64,000 nt of DNA from Elusimicrobiota bacterium (GTDB lineage: Bacteria; Elusimicrobiota; Elusimicrobia; FEN-1173), in contig JADKIY010000002.1 in the NCBI GenBank assembly GCA_016722575.1, positions 496,001 to 560,000 of the forward strand. The letters are read 5' to 3'. Position numbers and translations under genes: made by a program. Each line of letters starts with the position of its first letter. The stretch's first letter is position 1. Below are positions 8,546 to 17,084 of this stretch, in pieces. The notes under the pieces are model-generated. The model worked only from the letters and a program-made list of their open reading frames with translations, was not told the origin of the DNA and made no database searches.

Positions 8546-9643
8546 TTAGAGAGCGTTTAAGGCGTTGATGAGCTGGCGCAGGCGGCCGTAGTTGATGCGG
8601 TTGAAGGGAAACACCAGGCGGGGCAAATCGGGCCATTCGGATTCTTCGGGGAGAGCCTTGGTGATGGTCATGGCCGCGCCGGGCAGCACGATGTCCTTGA
8701 AATCCCGGTTGAGCATTTTAAGCGGGATCTCCTCCGGGGCCTTCTGCAGGCGGATCACCATGCGGTCCTTCACGTAGCGCAGGGAATGGTAGTTGCGGTA
8801 AAACCCCGCGATCTCCTCCGCCGCGTTGCTGACCGAATCGGTCACTTTAAAAAGGCTCATATCCTCCTCGGAAATCTTCTTCTTCCCCAACAGATTTTTC
8901 CGTACGTATTTTTCCCAGTCGGACCAATAGCTCCCCCCCGGCGTTTCGATGAACACGATGGGCATGGGGTCGCATTTGCCGGTTTGAACGAGGGTCAGGA
9001 CTTCCATGCCCTCGTCGTGCGTGCCGAACCCGCCGGGGAACAGGGCCACGGCGCTGGTTTCCTTGATGAACATCAATTTCCGGGTAAAGAAAAACCGGCA
9101 GTCGATGAAGCGCTCGCCCTTGTCCACGAATTCGTTGGCCGACTGTTCGAAGGGCAGTTTGATGTTGATGCCGAAGCTGTTTTCCGCACCGGCCCCGTGG
9201 TTGCCCGCCTGCATGATGCCGGGCCCCGCGCCCGTGATGACCATAAACCCTTTTTTGACCATTTTGCGGGCGAAGGCCCGGGCCTGCTTGTAATCGATGT
9301 CCGACGGGCGCGTGCGGGCGGAACCGAAAATGGTGACCTTGCGCCGGTCCCGATAAGGGCGGAACACCCGGAACCCGAAACGCAGTTCCCGAATGGCGCG
9401 GCTTAAAATCTTCACGTCGCCCCGGGAGAGGTGGGCCTGCTGGGTTTTAAGCGCCGTGACGATGATTTCCCGCGCCAAATCCGTGGTGTCCGGGTCGCCT
9501 TCGCTCCGGGAGGCTTCGGCCGCTTTGGCGACCAGGGCGTCGATCTGTTCGGTGATGGCCGGGTCCCAGGCGTTGAAGGATTCCGTTCGGATTTCCTCGG
9601 CGGGGCGAATTTCGTTGTGCGGGTGGGGATCAGTGGGATTCAT
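8546..9643 (-). CDS. LOG family protein (TIGR00730-like)
   Basis: Rossmann-fold protein of the family long misannotated as lysine decarboxylase; characterised members release cytokinin-type bases from nucleoside monophosphates. It has 365 residues. The core motif PGGFGTHDE gives the family PGGxGTxxE signature, preceded by the nucleotide-binding segment ITGAGPGIMQAGNHGA. About 95 extra N-terminal residues (acidic, helical) and a C-terminal extension of about 90 residues exceed the minimal LOG length and resemble the long bacterial subgroup. Start ATG 9643. It follows glpD after a 96-bp gap and is probably the last gene of that strand's run. Real substrate unknown. Confidence 0.9.
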   Translation of the reverse strand: MNPTDPHPHNEIRPAEEIRTESFNAWDPAITEQIDALVAKAAEASRSEGDPDTTDLAREIIVTALKTQQAHLSRGDVKILSRAIRELRFGFRVFRPYRDRRKVTIFGSARTRPSDIDYKQARAFARKMVKKGFMVITGAGPGIMQAGNHGAGAENSFGINIKLPFEQSANEFVDKGERFIDCRFFFTRKLMFIKETSAVALFPGGFGTHDEGMEVLTLVQTGKCDPMPIVFIETPGGSYWSDWEKYVRKNLLGKKKISEEDMSLFKVTDSVSNAAEEIAGFYRNYHSLRYVKDRMVIRLQKAPEEIPLKMLNRDFKDIVLPGAAMTITKALPEESEWPDLPRLVFPFNRINYGRLRQLINALNAL

Positions 9644-9739
9644 GGAGTCGACTCTTTCCGATGCGCAGTGTGTTCCGTCGGTCGTCTTTTCGTTTCCTAA
9701 GGATGGCGGAAAATCGTCGTTCCCGCAAGGGGCGCGCCG

Positions 9740-11110
9740 TCACCGGTAATGGGACCAGGCGGCTTCGGCCGTGACGGCGTTGGCGGGGGCCAATTTCCGT
9801 GCCCAGTGCCGGGCGTACCCGCCGGCCAGGTAGGCCCAGGCGTGGGCTTCCCGCCAACGCGGGTGCCGGCGGAGAAAATTCTTTAGTAGGGCGCCGGGGG
9901 GCCGCCGATCGGGGGCGGCGTCCAACGGTTCGCCGGCCAGGGTTTCGTGGGCGGTGCGGGACAGGGCGCTCATGCCCAGGAGGCGGGCCGTGGTGTCGAC
10001 GGCGGCTTCGGCCATAAGCCGAAAATCCGACATTTTCCCCCCCGCCGCGGTCACCAACCCCGGCACGCCGTCCCGGGCGCCGTGGTCGATGATTTCAAAT
10101 TCCCGGCTCAAATATTTTTCGGACCCGGCTTGGCCCAGAATGGGCCGGGCCCCCACGCTGACGCCGTCGAAGGAATCGGGAAAATCCGGGAAATACGCGC
10201 GCACCGAGGCCAGGAGATAGCGCTTGTCTTCGGCCGAGGCCGAGAGGGCGTCGGGGCCCTCGGGGGTCGGGGTGTCCGTGGGCCCCACCAGGGTCGACCC
10301 GTCGGCGCCCGGAATCACGAACACGTAGCGTTCCCGGTCCTCGGCTTCCAACAGGAGCCCCAGGCGCTCCGGCGACAACGCCAAATGGTTGCGGTACACC
10401 AAATGAACGCCCTTGCGGAGCCGCAGGGGAACGTCCACTCCCGCGTTTCGGGCCACCCGGTCCACCCAGGGACCGGCGGCGTTGATCACCATCCGGGCCG
10501 AAATGTCCTGGGACTCGCCTCCCAAGCGAACGCGCACGCCCCGCACCCGGGCCCCCTCCCGCAAAAAACCCGTCACCACCTGGCCCGTCCGGATCTGGGC
10601 GCCGGCCCGGAGGGCGGAATCCAAATTGGCCCGGACGAGCGCGATGGGGTCCACCCACCACTCGTCGAATAGGAGTCCGCCCCGAAGCCCCTGGGGACGC
10701 AACCGCGGCACCAGCCGCCGGGTTTCCCGGGCCGTGAGGCGCAAATGGGGCCGGCCCTCCTTCATTTTCTGAAAGCCGTCGTAGCTTTCCAGCAGGGTTT
10801 CCACGGTTTCGATGCCGTGGCGGTGGTAATCGTAGACGGGCCAAAGGATGGGCGTGCGGGTCAGAAGCGGCCGGGCGATGCGGACGATGCGGCCCGAGTC
10901 CCAGCAGGTGGTGTGGGTGGTCAGGCGGTCGTAGAGGAGGTAGCGGAGCCCACCGTGAATCAGATGGGTGGAGGAGGCCGTCGTGGCGGCGCCGGGACTG
11001 TTTTTCTCGATCAAGACGGCGGAGAGGCCCCGGAGCGCCGCGTCCCGGACCACGCCCGCTCCGGTGATCCCGCCCCCCACCACGGCCACGTCGTAAATCA
11101 TCGGGGGCAT
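9740..11110 (-). CDS. glpD: FAD-dependent glycerol-3-phosphate dehydrogenase
   Basis: Membrane-associated flavoenzyme that oxidises sn-glycerol 3-phosphate to DHAP and feeds quinones. It has 456 residues. The dinucleotide-binding motif VVGGGITGAGVVRDAALRG opens the protein, followed by the family signature STHLIHGGLRYL and VGPTDTP. Length is below E. coli GlpD (about 500), with a shortened C-terminal cap domain. No Cys-rich GlpC/GlpB partner is present nearby. Its ATG starts 1 nt after the stop of the upstream barrel gene (TGATACAATG), so it is translated from the same mRNA as the surface-protein genes, which is an odd combination. Confidence 0.9.
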   Translation of the reverse strand: MPPMIYDVAVVGGGITGAGVVRDAALRGLSAVLIEKNSPGAATTASSTHLIHGGLRYLLYDRLTTHTTCWDSGRIVRIARPLLTRTPILWPVYDYHRHGIETVETLLESYDGFQKMKEGRPHLRLTARETRRLVPRLRPQGLRGGLLFDEWWVDPIALVRANLDSALRAGAQIRTGQVVTGFLREGARVRGVRVRLGGESQDISARMVINAAGPWVDRVARNAGVDVPLRLRKGVHLVYRNHLALSPERLGLLLEAEDRERYVFVIPGADGSTLVGPTDTPTPEGPDALSASAEDKRYLLASVRAYFPDFPDSFDGVSVGARPILGQAGSEKYLSREFEIIDHGARDGVPGLVTAAGGKMSDFRLMAEAAVDTTARLLGMSALSRTAHETLAGEPLDAAPDRRPPGALLKNFLRRHPRWREAHAWAYLAGGYARHWARKLAPANAVTAEAAWSHYR

Positions 11111-11114
11111 TGTA

Positions 11115-12935
11115 TCACTTCTCCCCCCAGCGGCCGGCGACTTCCAGGTGCCAGGCCTGACGTGGAACGGCCGAACTCTCCGTCCGCCCTTCTTCGGCGA
11201 CCGGGCGATGAGACACTTCCCATTTCAACCAGGCGGACAAGGCGTCGCGCCATTCACGCCTGAAAATGAGGTAAAAACGCGTGCCCGGACTTCCTCGAAG
11301 GGACCCCGAATTTCCCGCCAAACGGGGATAAACCACGCCGTCCCAAATTTCCTCGGGGCCCGTGGTTAAATAGGCTTTGGGAGAATCGAACACATAAAAT
11401 CGCCCCTTGACCGTCGTCCGGGGGCCCGGTCGCCAACGACCGCCAAAGGACCACAACCGCCCCCGGTCCAACCGTCGAAAAGACCGGACCCGCTCCTCCC
11501 GCTCGTCCGTGCGAAAATCCCAGGTCCACCGGGGACTCCGCGACCATTCCAGGGATCCCCGCCACCGGCGAGTGACCGTCGGAACGGTCCGATCGATTCC
11601 GGAACCGTCGTCCAACCGTTGCTCGTCCCCCTTTTCCGAAACCGCAAGGCGGAACACAACGTCCGGCGTCAACGCCAGAGACTGATCGAAAAGGAGGTAA
11701 TGGCCCGCCGAGGGCGTCAGCGGGCCCGCGTCGTTCCCGTTGCCCCGGGGTTGCTCGAATTGGGCCACGGTGGCGTTGAAACGGCCGGACCCATAATCCT
11801 TTTTCCATTCGAGGCCCAACTGTATTCCTTTTTGATTCCGGGGGAGCGACTCCGGCCCGCCGGACACCGCAAAAGCGGGCCCCTTGCCGTGGGGCGAAAA
11901 GAAATCGGCGTCGTAACGAAAGACCGTCGCCCATTCTCTGACCCCGCCGAGGTGGACCGCCGTGACGGCCCCGCCGAAAGGATCGGAGCCGGTCGCGTTT
12001 TCGGGGACGTGGCTTCGGGCCAATTCCCCCTGAAAATACCACGCACCGATCGTCGAACCCCCATCCAAGGAAACCATCGCGTAAGTCCGCCCCCGGAAGG
12101 CCCGGGCGTCCTGAAAAGAGGCCGCCGACGGTGAAAAAAAACGAGAGAAAACGCCCCGCGCGCCCGTGACGCCGGCGTGCGCGTTACCCCAACGACCCGA
12201 GACCCGCGCCCCCGCCAGCCGTTCCGTGACCGATTCGTGGTTGAGAAGGTCCTGGGACGTCTGAACGTCCCCCGACCGTTCGTGAAAATCATCCCAATTA
12301 AAGTCCACCGTTCCGTCGGGATTGAGAGGCAGCCCCAGCGCTTTTTGGGAAAGGAACAAATCCACCCGGGCGGGGCCGATCGGGGTGCCCAGGGCCGCCC
12401 CGCGAAAATACTCCTCCGGGGACGGCGAGACGTCGGGGCGGGGACGCCGTTCCCGAACTCGGGCCGGGCGCACAAATTCCCCGAACCCATCGTAAAAAAC
12501 GAGCCCCTGCCCGAAGGACATGGCGTAATCGCCCAGGACAAACGACGGTCCGTCCCCATCGACGCCCCCGGCCACGGCGGCTTTGAGGGTTCCCCATTCG
12601 CGAACGTTGTCGGCGGAAAGGGCCGGCCCCACGGCGGCCCGCTTGGCCAGGACCGCGGCCGACGCGGCGCCCCACCGGAGGCGGGTGCGGGCCGACACGT
12701 AACGGTTATGGCGAAGGGACGGCGGGGCGTTCCGATAGGCGTCCCCGGGCGGATAAACTTCCCGGGTTCGAATCCGCCAGTCTCCGGAAAAGGCCGGGGT
12801 TTCGGGCCCCTCCCCATCGTCGCCGTCCTCCAACCGCCGTTCATCGACGCCGACGGCGTCTTCCTCCGTCCAGACCGTCGCGAGGATCCCCGTGGACAAG
12901 CAGGCCGTCAACGCGACGACGCGGACTCTCCTCAT
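11115..12935 (-). CDS. Large outer-membrane beta-barrel protein
   Basis: 606 residues from ATG 12935, with an N-terminal signal peptide (MRRVRVVALTACLSTGILA) and then an acidic linker. The body is rich in alternating aromatic/polar strands ending in WHLEVAGRWGEK, a typical barrel closure. The segment LGDYAMSFGQGLVFYDGF followed by SPEEYFRGAALG resembles barrels that in Bacteroidota-type genomes carry an N-terminal helix-hairpin-helix domain; here that domain is absent. That resemblance is from memory, not a search. It overlaps the PorV-like gene by ATGA and precedes glpD. Function unknown; an outer-membrane channel or part of an export/attachment system is plausible. Confidence 0.75.
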   Translation of the reverse strand: MRRVRVVALTACLSTGILATVWTEEDAVGVDERRLEDGDDGEGPETPAFSGDWRIRTREVYPPGDAYRNAPPSLRHNRYVSARTRLRWGAASAAVLAKRAAVGPALSADNVREWGTLKAAVAGGVDGDGPSFVLGDYAMSFGQGLVFYDGFGEFVRPARVRERRPRPDVSPSPEEYFRGAALGTPIGPARVDLFLSQKALGLPLNPDGTVDFNWDDFHERSGDVQTSQDLLNHESVTERLAGARVSGRWGNAHAGVTGARGVFSRFFSPSAASFQDARAFRGRTYAMVSLDGGSTIGAWYFQGELARSHVPENATGSDPFGGAVTAVHLGGVREWATVFRYDADFFSPHGKGPAFAVSGGPESLPRNQKGIQLGLEWKKDYGSGRFNATVAQFEQPRGNGNDAGPLTPSAGHYLLFDQSLALTPDVVFRLAVSEKGDEQRLDDGSGIDRTVPTVTRRWRGSLEWSRSPRWTWDFRTDEREERVRSFRRLDRGRLWSFGGRWRPGPRTTVKGRFYVFDSPKAYLTTGPEEIWDGVVYPRLAGNSGSLRGSPGTRFYLIFRREWRDALSAWLKWEVSHRPVAEEGRTESSAVPRQAWHLEVAGRWGEK

Positions 12936-13777
12936 GGGAAATCGGAGCGAACGCGCGCCTTCCCCCGCCAGGTGAAGTTGAACTGGTGTTGGTCGGGGAG
13001 ATTCGGATGCGTGAGAAAAGCGTAATCCAGGGACCAAGGCGAAAAGACGAATCCCCACCCCAGGCCCCATCGGGCGGGGGCGGACCGATACCCCATTCGA
13101 AAAACCGCGGTTGAACGGAGAAAGATTTCCTGCCCCAACCGCCATTCCGCCGATCCCCCCGCGTCCCGGCGAATCGCCAAGAACGCGGGGGCCCCTTTCC
13201 AGAAATCGGATTCCACGCCCGCCAGGAAAACCGCCGGCGATTTTTCGGGCAAGCCCCGGAGGCGCGATTGGGTGGCGTTTCGAACCACCACCCCCGCGGC
13301 CACTCCCGGCAGGGGACGCCCCCACCATCCGACGTCGATTTGCCAAGCGGACGCTCGGCCGTACCGATCAACGGACAATTGTTGGCCTTTGATCGCCGCC
13401 CCCACGGCGGAGGTGGAATCAAGCGACCATCCCGCGGCCAAAGCGGCCTCGCGTTCCCGATAGACGTTTGAACCGAAATCGACGCCGTACAATCCCCAAG
13501 CGGCACGTCCGGGGAACGGGAACACGGCCGACACCGTGTTGCGTGGCATGTCCGACATTCCCAGGAGGTCCGTGTGGCCGAGGCTCACTCCGGATTGATT
13601 CGTCCGGGCCAAACCCGCCGGATTTTCATAGGCCGAATCCGGGCCTCCGGCCGAAGCCACCGCGGCGTCCCCCAGACCCGCGGACCGGGCGGAAAAGGGA
13701 CGGTCCTCGAAGGCGCCGTGAACCGCGCCCAGGGTCGAGACGGCCCCCAGGGCCCACCACACCGCGTACCGCCTCAT
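12932..13777 (-). CDS. PorV/PorQ-like outer-membrane protein
   Basis: 281 residues from ATG 13777, which overlaps the preceding stop as ATGA. The signal peptide is MRRYAVWWALGAVSTLGAVHG. The mature start RPFSARSAGLGDAAVASAG...SAYENPAGLA matches the conserved opening of the PorV / OmpP1-FadL-like superfamily (ARSxGLGxA...NPAGL). The rest alternates aromatic and small residues as expected for about 12-14 barrel strands. In type IX secretion PorV is a shuttle for cargo with C-terminal domains. Here the upstream gene encodes a secreted protein with just such a C-terminal Ig-like fold, so a cargo/acceptor relationship is inferred. Confidence 0.75.
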   Translation of the reverse strand: MRRYAVWWALGAVSTLGAVHGAFEDRPFSARSAGLGDAAVASAGGPDSAYENPAGLARTNQSGVSLGHTDLLGMSDMPRNTVSAVFPFPGRAAWGLYGVDFGSNVYREREAALAAGWSLDSTSAVGAAIKGQQLSVDRYGRASAWQIDVGWWGRPLPGVAAGVVVRNATQSRLRGLPEKSPAVFLAGVESDFWKGAPAFLAIRRDAGGSAEWRLGQEIFLRSTAVFRMGYRSAPARWGLGWGFVFSPWSLDYAFLTHPNLPDQHQFNFTWRGKARVRSDFP

Positions 13778-14748
13778 CGCGGTCTTCCCACCGCCACGAT
13801 TCCCCGCCCCCGTTGGATCCCTCCCGCCGAGGGATCCGCCCCCTCGTAGAGGACGACGTAGAGGCCGACCGAGACGATTTCTCCGGCGTTGTCTTTTCCG
13901 TCCCACTCGACGGTTCCGGCCGCCGCGCCGGCCAGATCGATCCCGGCCGGTCCGACGTCCCCCGCCACCAGATCGCGCACCACGCGTCCACGCGTGTCAA
14001 AAATGCGGATCGATTTCATGACGGCCGGCGATCCGGCGTTGTAATGGAGGCGCGCCGCCCGATGGGCCGCGTCGGGATCAAAAGGGGAGAAGGCGCGCGT
14101 CGCCGGATCGATTTGCAGGGGGTTGGAAGAGGGCGGCGGCGGGGGCGCGTTGGATTCTCCGGGCGTCGGGCGCGGAAAAAGGACGAAATCCGCCGGTTGG
14201 TCGGCGTCGACGCCGTCCCGCCGGCGACCAACGGAATAATCGTTTCCCAAATCGGACAGGGTCACGGCCGCGCTGGCCGTCCAGATTCCCGCCGCCAGGG
14301 CCTGGGATTGATCCGCGATCCCGTTGTAATCCCCGTCCGTCACCCAGGCCGCAAAGTCCACCAAGGCGCCGCTGGAAAGAACCGGGCCGTGGAAGAGGGC
14401 CAATTCGTCTTCGGTGACGGCCAGATTGACGGTGGTCGACGTGCCGCTGTAAACCGCGCCGGCCCCGTCGGAAAAATCGACGTCCGGCGGCCCGGCGGCG
14501 TCCACGAAAACCACCAGAAACGCGCCGGGCGGGACGGGCGTCGCGTAGGCAAGGTGGATTTCGTTGCCGGCGGCGGCGTCCATGTCGGAGAGAACCCAGC
14601 CATCGAGGAGAACGGGGGAGGTATCGGGGTTAAAGAGCTCGACCCAGTCGGGGCCGGCGGATTGGTCGAAGGCGATCTCGTTGATGCGCACCGCGCCCCG
14701 GGCCCGCGCCGCCAGGATCAGCAGAACGAGGAGGACGGCGCGGCGCAC
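13774..14748 (-). CDS. Secreted lamin-tail-domain protein with FlgD/T9SS-like C-terminal domain
   Basis: 324 residues from GTG 14748, 3 nt after the NUDIX stop. Order: signal peptide (MRRAVLLVLLILAARARGA), a lamin-tail domain (VRINEIAFDQ...DWVELFNPDTSPVLLDGWVLSD), a Pro-rich linker near residue 205, then a C-terminal FlgD Ig-like / CTD-like fold (SIRIFDTRGRVVRDL, WDGKDNAGEIVSVGLYVVLY). Lamin-tail domains occur in surface nucleases and adhesins across bacteria. The C-terminal domain is the type used as a sorting signal in type IX secretion. No catalytic residues seen. Coupled by ATGA to the PorV-like gene. Likely displayed at the cell surface. Confidence 0.78.
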   Translation of the reverse strand: MRRAVLLVLLILAARARGAVRINEIAFDQSAGPDWVELFNPDTSPVLLDGWVLSDMDAAAGNEIHLAYATPVPPGAFLVVFVDAAGPPDVDFSDGAGAVYSGTSTTVNLAVTEDELALFHGPVLSSGALVDFAAWVTDGDYNGIADQSQALAAGIWTASAAVTLSDLGNDYSVGRRRDGVDADQPADFVLFPRPTPGESNAPPPPPSSNPLQIDPATRAFSPFDPDAAHRAARLHYNAGSPAVMKSIRIFDTRGRVVRDLVAGDVGPAGIDLAGAAAGTVEWDGKDNAGEIVSVGLYVVLYEGADPSAGGIQRGRGIVAVGRPR

Positions 14749-14751
14749 GTT

Positions 14752-15300
14752 CTATCGGTCGCGCCAACGGTCGTAGGCCAGGAGGCCGATGACCGTTTTG
14801 GAGTCCTTTATCTTTCCCGCGCGAATCCGCCGCAGCACCTCGGACAACTTCAGGCGGATGGGCTCGATGATCTCGTCGTCGTCCGGAGAGAACCGCCCGG
14901 GTTTCAGGTCCCGGGCGACGTACAAATGGATGACCTCGTTGGCGAAGGCCGGGGTGGGCCAGTAGGAGAGGATTTTCTTGACCCGTCCGGCGCGAACGCC
15001 GGTTTCCTCTTCCAGTTCCCGGTTCACGCAGGCGGCCGGTTTTTCTCCCGGGTCGAGTTTGCCGGCGGGCAGTTCCAGGGTGGTTTCTTGGACGGGGTAG
15101 CGGTACTGGCGGACCAGCAGGATTTCGGGGTCCGGCCCCGGCGTGGCCACGGCGATGACCGCCACGGCGCCCGGATGGCCCAGGTATTCCCGCGTCGCGG
15201 TGCCGCCCGAGGACAAGCGGACCGTGTCCACCCAAAAATCCACGGCGCGGCCCTTGTGCACCCGGCGGCGGCGAAGGGGTTTTTCGACGAACCGGCTCAC
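14752..15300 (-). CDS. NUDIX hydrolase, ADP-ribose pyrophosphatase-like
   Basis: Hydrolyses a nucleoside diphosphate linked to another moiety, most likely ADP-ribose. 182 residues from GTG 15300 (GTGA overlap with the upstream stop). The Nudix box is exact: G-x5-E-x7-REL-x-EE-x-GV (GKLDPGEKPAACVN then RELEEETGV). The N-terminal VDFWVDTVRLSSGGTATREYLGHPGAV and upstream beta strands match the NudF/ADPRase subgroup. Part of the mtnP-to-glpD run. Confidence 0.9.
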   Translation of the reverse strand: MSRFVEKPLRRRRVHKGRAVDFWVDTVRLSSGGTATREYLGHPGAVAVIAVATPGPDPEILLVRQYRYPVQETTLELPAGKLDPGEKPAACVNRELEEETGVRAGRVKKILSYWPTPAFANEVIHLYVARDLKPGRFSPDDDEIIEPIRLKLSEVLRRIRAGKIKDSKTVIGLLAYDRWRDR

Positions 15301-16118
15301 AGGTGTTCGCTCACCTGCACGTGTTTGCGCATGGGGAGCGCCAGGGACAGCGTTTCCAAAAATCCCGCCGCCAGGGCCCCCAGGTAATAAATCCACCATT
15401 GATTCGGGATGTGGGCCATCAGGAAAATCAATCCCACGAGAAGCATCGTGAGCGAGAACGTGTAAGTGGCCGCGCCCAACAAGTAGAGTTTAATGGGCAT
15501 GTTGTCGTAGAGCACGCGCTTTTCCACGGGGTAATTCTTGGCGTGCCAGAGGACCAGCGACCCCGCCAGGAAGACCAGGAGCACGGGGTCGATGATCCGG
15601 ACGGCGAAGAGAATCCGCATGAAAGCCCGTCGGTTCAAATCGGGGTTTTTAAACCAAAGGCCGTCGTGGGCGGTCCAGCGACCGACTTTGAAGAGGGGTT
15701 CCGAGCCGCCGATGACGAAAGAGTTCGTGACGACGAACACCCCGGCCAGCAGGACGCCCAGGGCCAGAACCAGGACGATCAGCCGACGGGGGATGTTCTC
15801 CGTGCCGAACACCAAACTCGCCATGGCCAGAAACACCGCGGGGCCGAACACCGCGATCATGAGGAACTCCCGCACGTTGTTGACGATGAGCGGCCAGGGA
15901 TGCGGGAACAAAATCTGGATGGGCCGGGAGGCCAGATAGACCCCCAGGAAGAGAAAGCCCCAATAGGCGCCCCGGTAGGTCAGCTCTCCCGTGATCAACG
16001 TCCGAAGCGGCGCGATGTGGTGAACGTATTTGGCCATGGCGAAAAAAATGAGCCCCGCCAGGAGCGGCATGACGACGTTGGAAAAGATGGGCAAGAGCTC
16101 GCGGAAGTCGTTGAGCAC
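15297..16118 (-). CDS. Seven-TM integral membrane protein of unknown function
   Basis: 273 residues, with about seven hydrophobic segments (around 12-30, 48-66, 85-107, 112-135, 170-192, 210-234 and 238-256) and a loop after the fourth (GGSEPLFKVGRWTAHDGLWFKNPDLNRR). No motif I recognise. The architecture resembles the membrane-sensor half of some histidine kinases, but no signalling domain follows. It sits 4 nt after mtnP and overlaps the NUDIX gene by GTGA, so it is made in step with nucleoside-salvage enzymes; a transporter or sensor is possible but unsupported. Confidence 0.8.
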   Translation of the reverse strand: MLNDFRELLPIFSNVVMPLLAGLIFFAMAKYVHHIAPLRTLITGELTYRGAYWGFLFLGVYLASRPIQILFPHPWPLIVNNVREFLMIAVFGPAVFLAMASLVFGTENIPRRLIVLVLALGVLLAGVFVVTNSFVIGGSEPLFKVGRWTAHDGLWFKNPDLNRRAFMRILFAVRIIDPVLLVFLAGSLVLWHAKNYPVEKRVLYDNMPIKLYLLGAATYTFSLTMLLVGLIFLMAHIPNQWWIYYLGALAAGFLETLSLALPMRKHVQVSEHL

Positions 16119-16122
16119 GGGG

Positions 16123-17019
16123 TCAGCGTTTCGGCTTCGCGGGGAGGTATTTCCCGATCAGAAGGTCCAACTTCTTCCGGGTCGCCGGTTTCACGACGGC
16201 GGGGTTCGTGAACACGGCGTGGCGAAGGGCCGAGGCGCAGGCGCAGGTCCGGGCGGCGGTCAAGCGTGGAAGCGCCCGGCGGATGAGTTTTTTGACGTTG
16301 TCCACGTTGGCGTGCAGGGTGGCGATCACCTTTTCGACGGAGACCTCCTCGCCCTCCTTCCACACGTCGTAGTCCGTCACCAGGGACACGGTGGCGTAGC
16401 AGATCTCCGCCTCCCGGGCGAGCTTGTATTCGGGCACCAGGGTCATGCCCACCACGGAGAATCCGTGGGAACGATTGACCTGGGATTCGGCTTTGGTGGA
16501 AAAACTGGGGCCTTCGATGCAGACGTACGTGCCGCCCCGGTGGGCCGTGACGCCGATGTCCCGGGCGGCTTCAAAAAGGGTTTGGGAAAGGCCGGCGCAA
16601 AAGGGCTGGTCCACGGAAACGTGCCCCACCACGCCGTCGCCGAAAAAACTGGTCCGGCGGAATTTGGTGCGGTCGAACACCTGGTCCGGAACGACGAAAT
16701 GCCGGGGCGCCAGCTCCTCTTTGAGGCTGCCGACGGCGCCGATGCCCAAAATCCGTTCGACGCCCAGGGATTTGAGGGCGTAAACGTTCGCCAAGGCGGG
16801 CACCTCCCCGGGCAAATGGCGGTGGCCCCGCCCGTGCCGGGGCAGGAAAGCGCAGCGGACCCCTTCCAAGCGGCCGACGACGATGGCGTCCGAGGGATCG
16901 CCGAAGGGGGTTTTGATTTTAACGGTTTGGACGTCGGAAAGGCCGTCGATGTCGTAGACGCCGCTTCCGCCGATGACGGCGACGCGGACGGGCTCGGAAA
17001 GGGTTTTTTGGCGGGTCAT
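16123..17019 (-). CDS. mtnP: S-methyl-5'-thioadenosine phosphorylase
   Basis: Phosphorolysis of 5'-methylthioadenosine to adenine and methylthioribose 1-phosphate (methionine salvage). 298 residues from ATG 17019. Family features: IGGSGVYDIDGL with the phosphate-binding GGSG, RHGRGHRHLPGEVPALANV, IEGPSFSTKAES, and VGMTLVPEYKLAREAEICYA. Length matches MTAPs (about 290). The Ser-Thr in EGPSFST and the following SQ favour MTAP over PNP. First gene of the operon running down to glpD; no other mtn gene is nearby. Confidence 0.93.
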   Translation of the reverse strand: MTRQKTLSEPVRVAVIGGSGVYDIDGLSDVQTVKIKTPFGDPSDAIVVGRLEGVRCAFLPRHGRGHRHLPGEVPALANVYALKSLGVERILGIGAVGSLKEELAPRHFVVPDQVFDRTKFRRTSFFGDGVVGHVSVDQPFCAGLSQTLFEAARDIGVTAHRGGTYVCIEGPSFSTKAESQVNRSHGFSVVGMTLVPEYKLAREAEICYATVSLVTDYDVWKEGEEVSVEKVIATLHANVDNVKKLIRRALPRLTAARTCACASALRHAVFTNPAVVKPATRKKLDLLIGKYLPAKPKR

Positions 17020-17084
17020 GGTGGTCGAGGCCCCGGAGCGTGCCGCCCCGATGACGTCCAACGGATTATATCAAAAGCCTGGAG

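Noticed and set aside
9645..9654. GAGTCGACTC palindrome at the start of the LOG gene
   Set aside because: Ten-bp palindromes are expected by chance in a window this long, and no promoter supports it as an operator.
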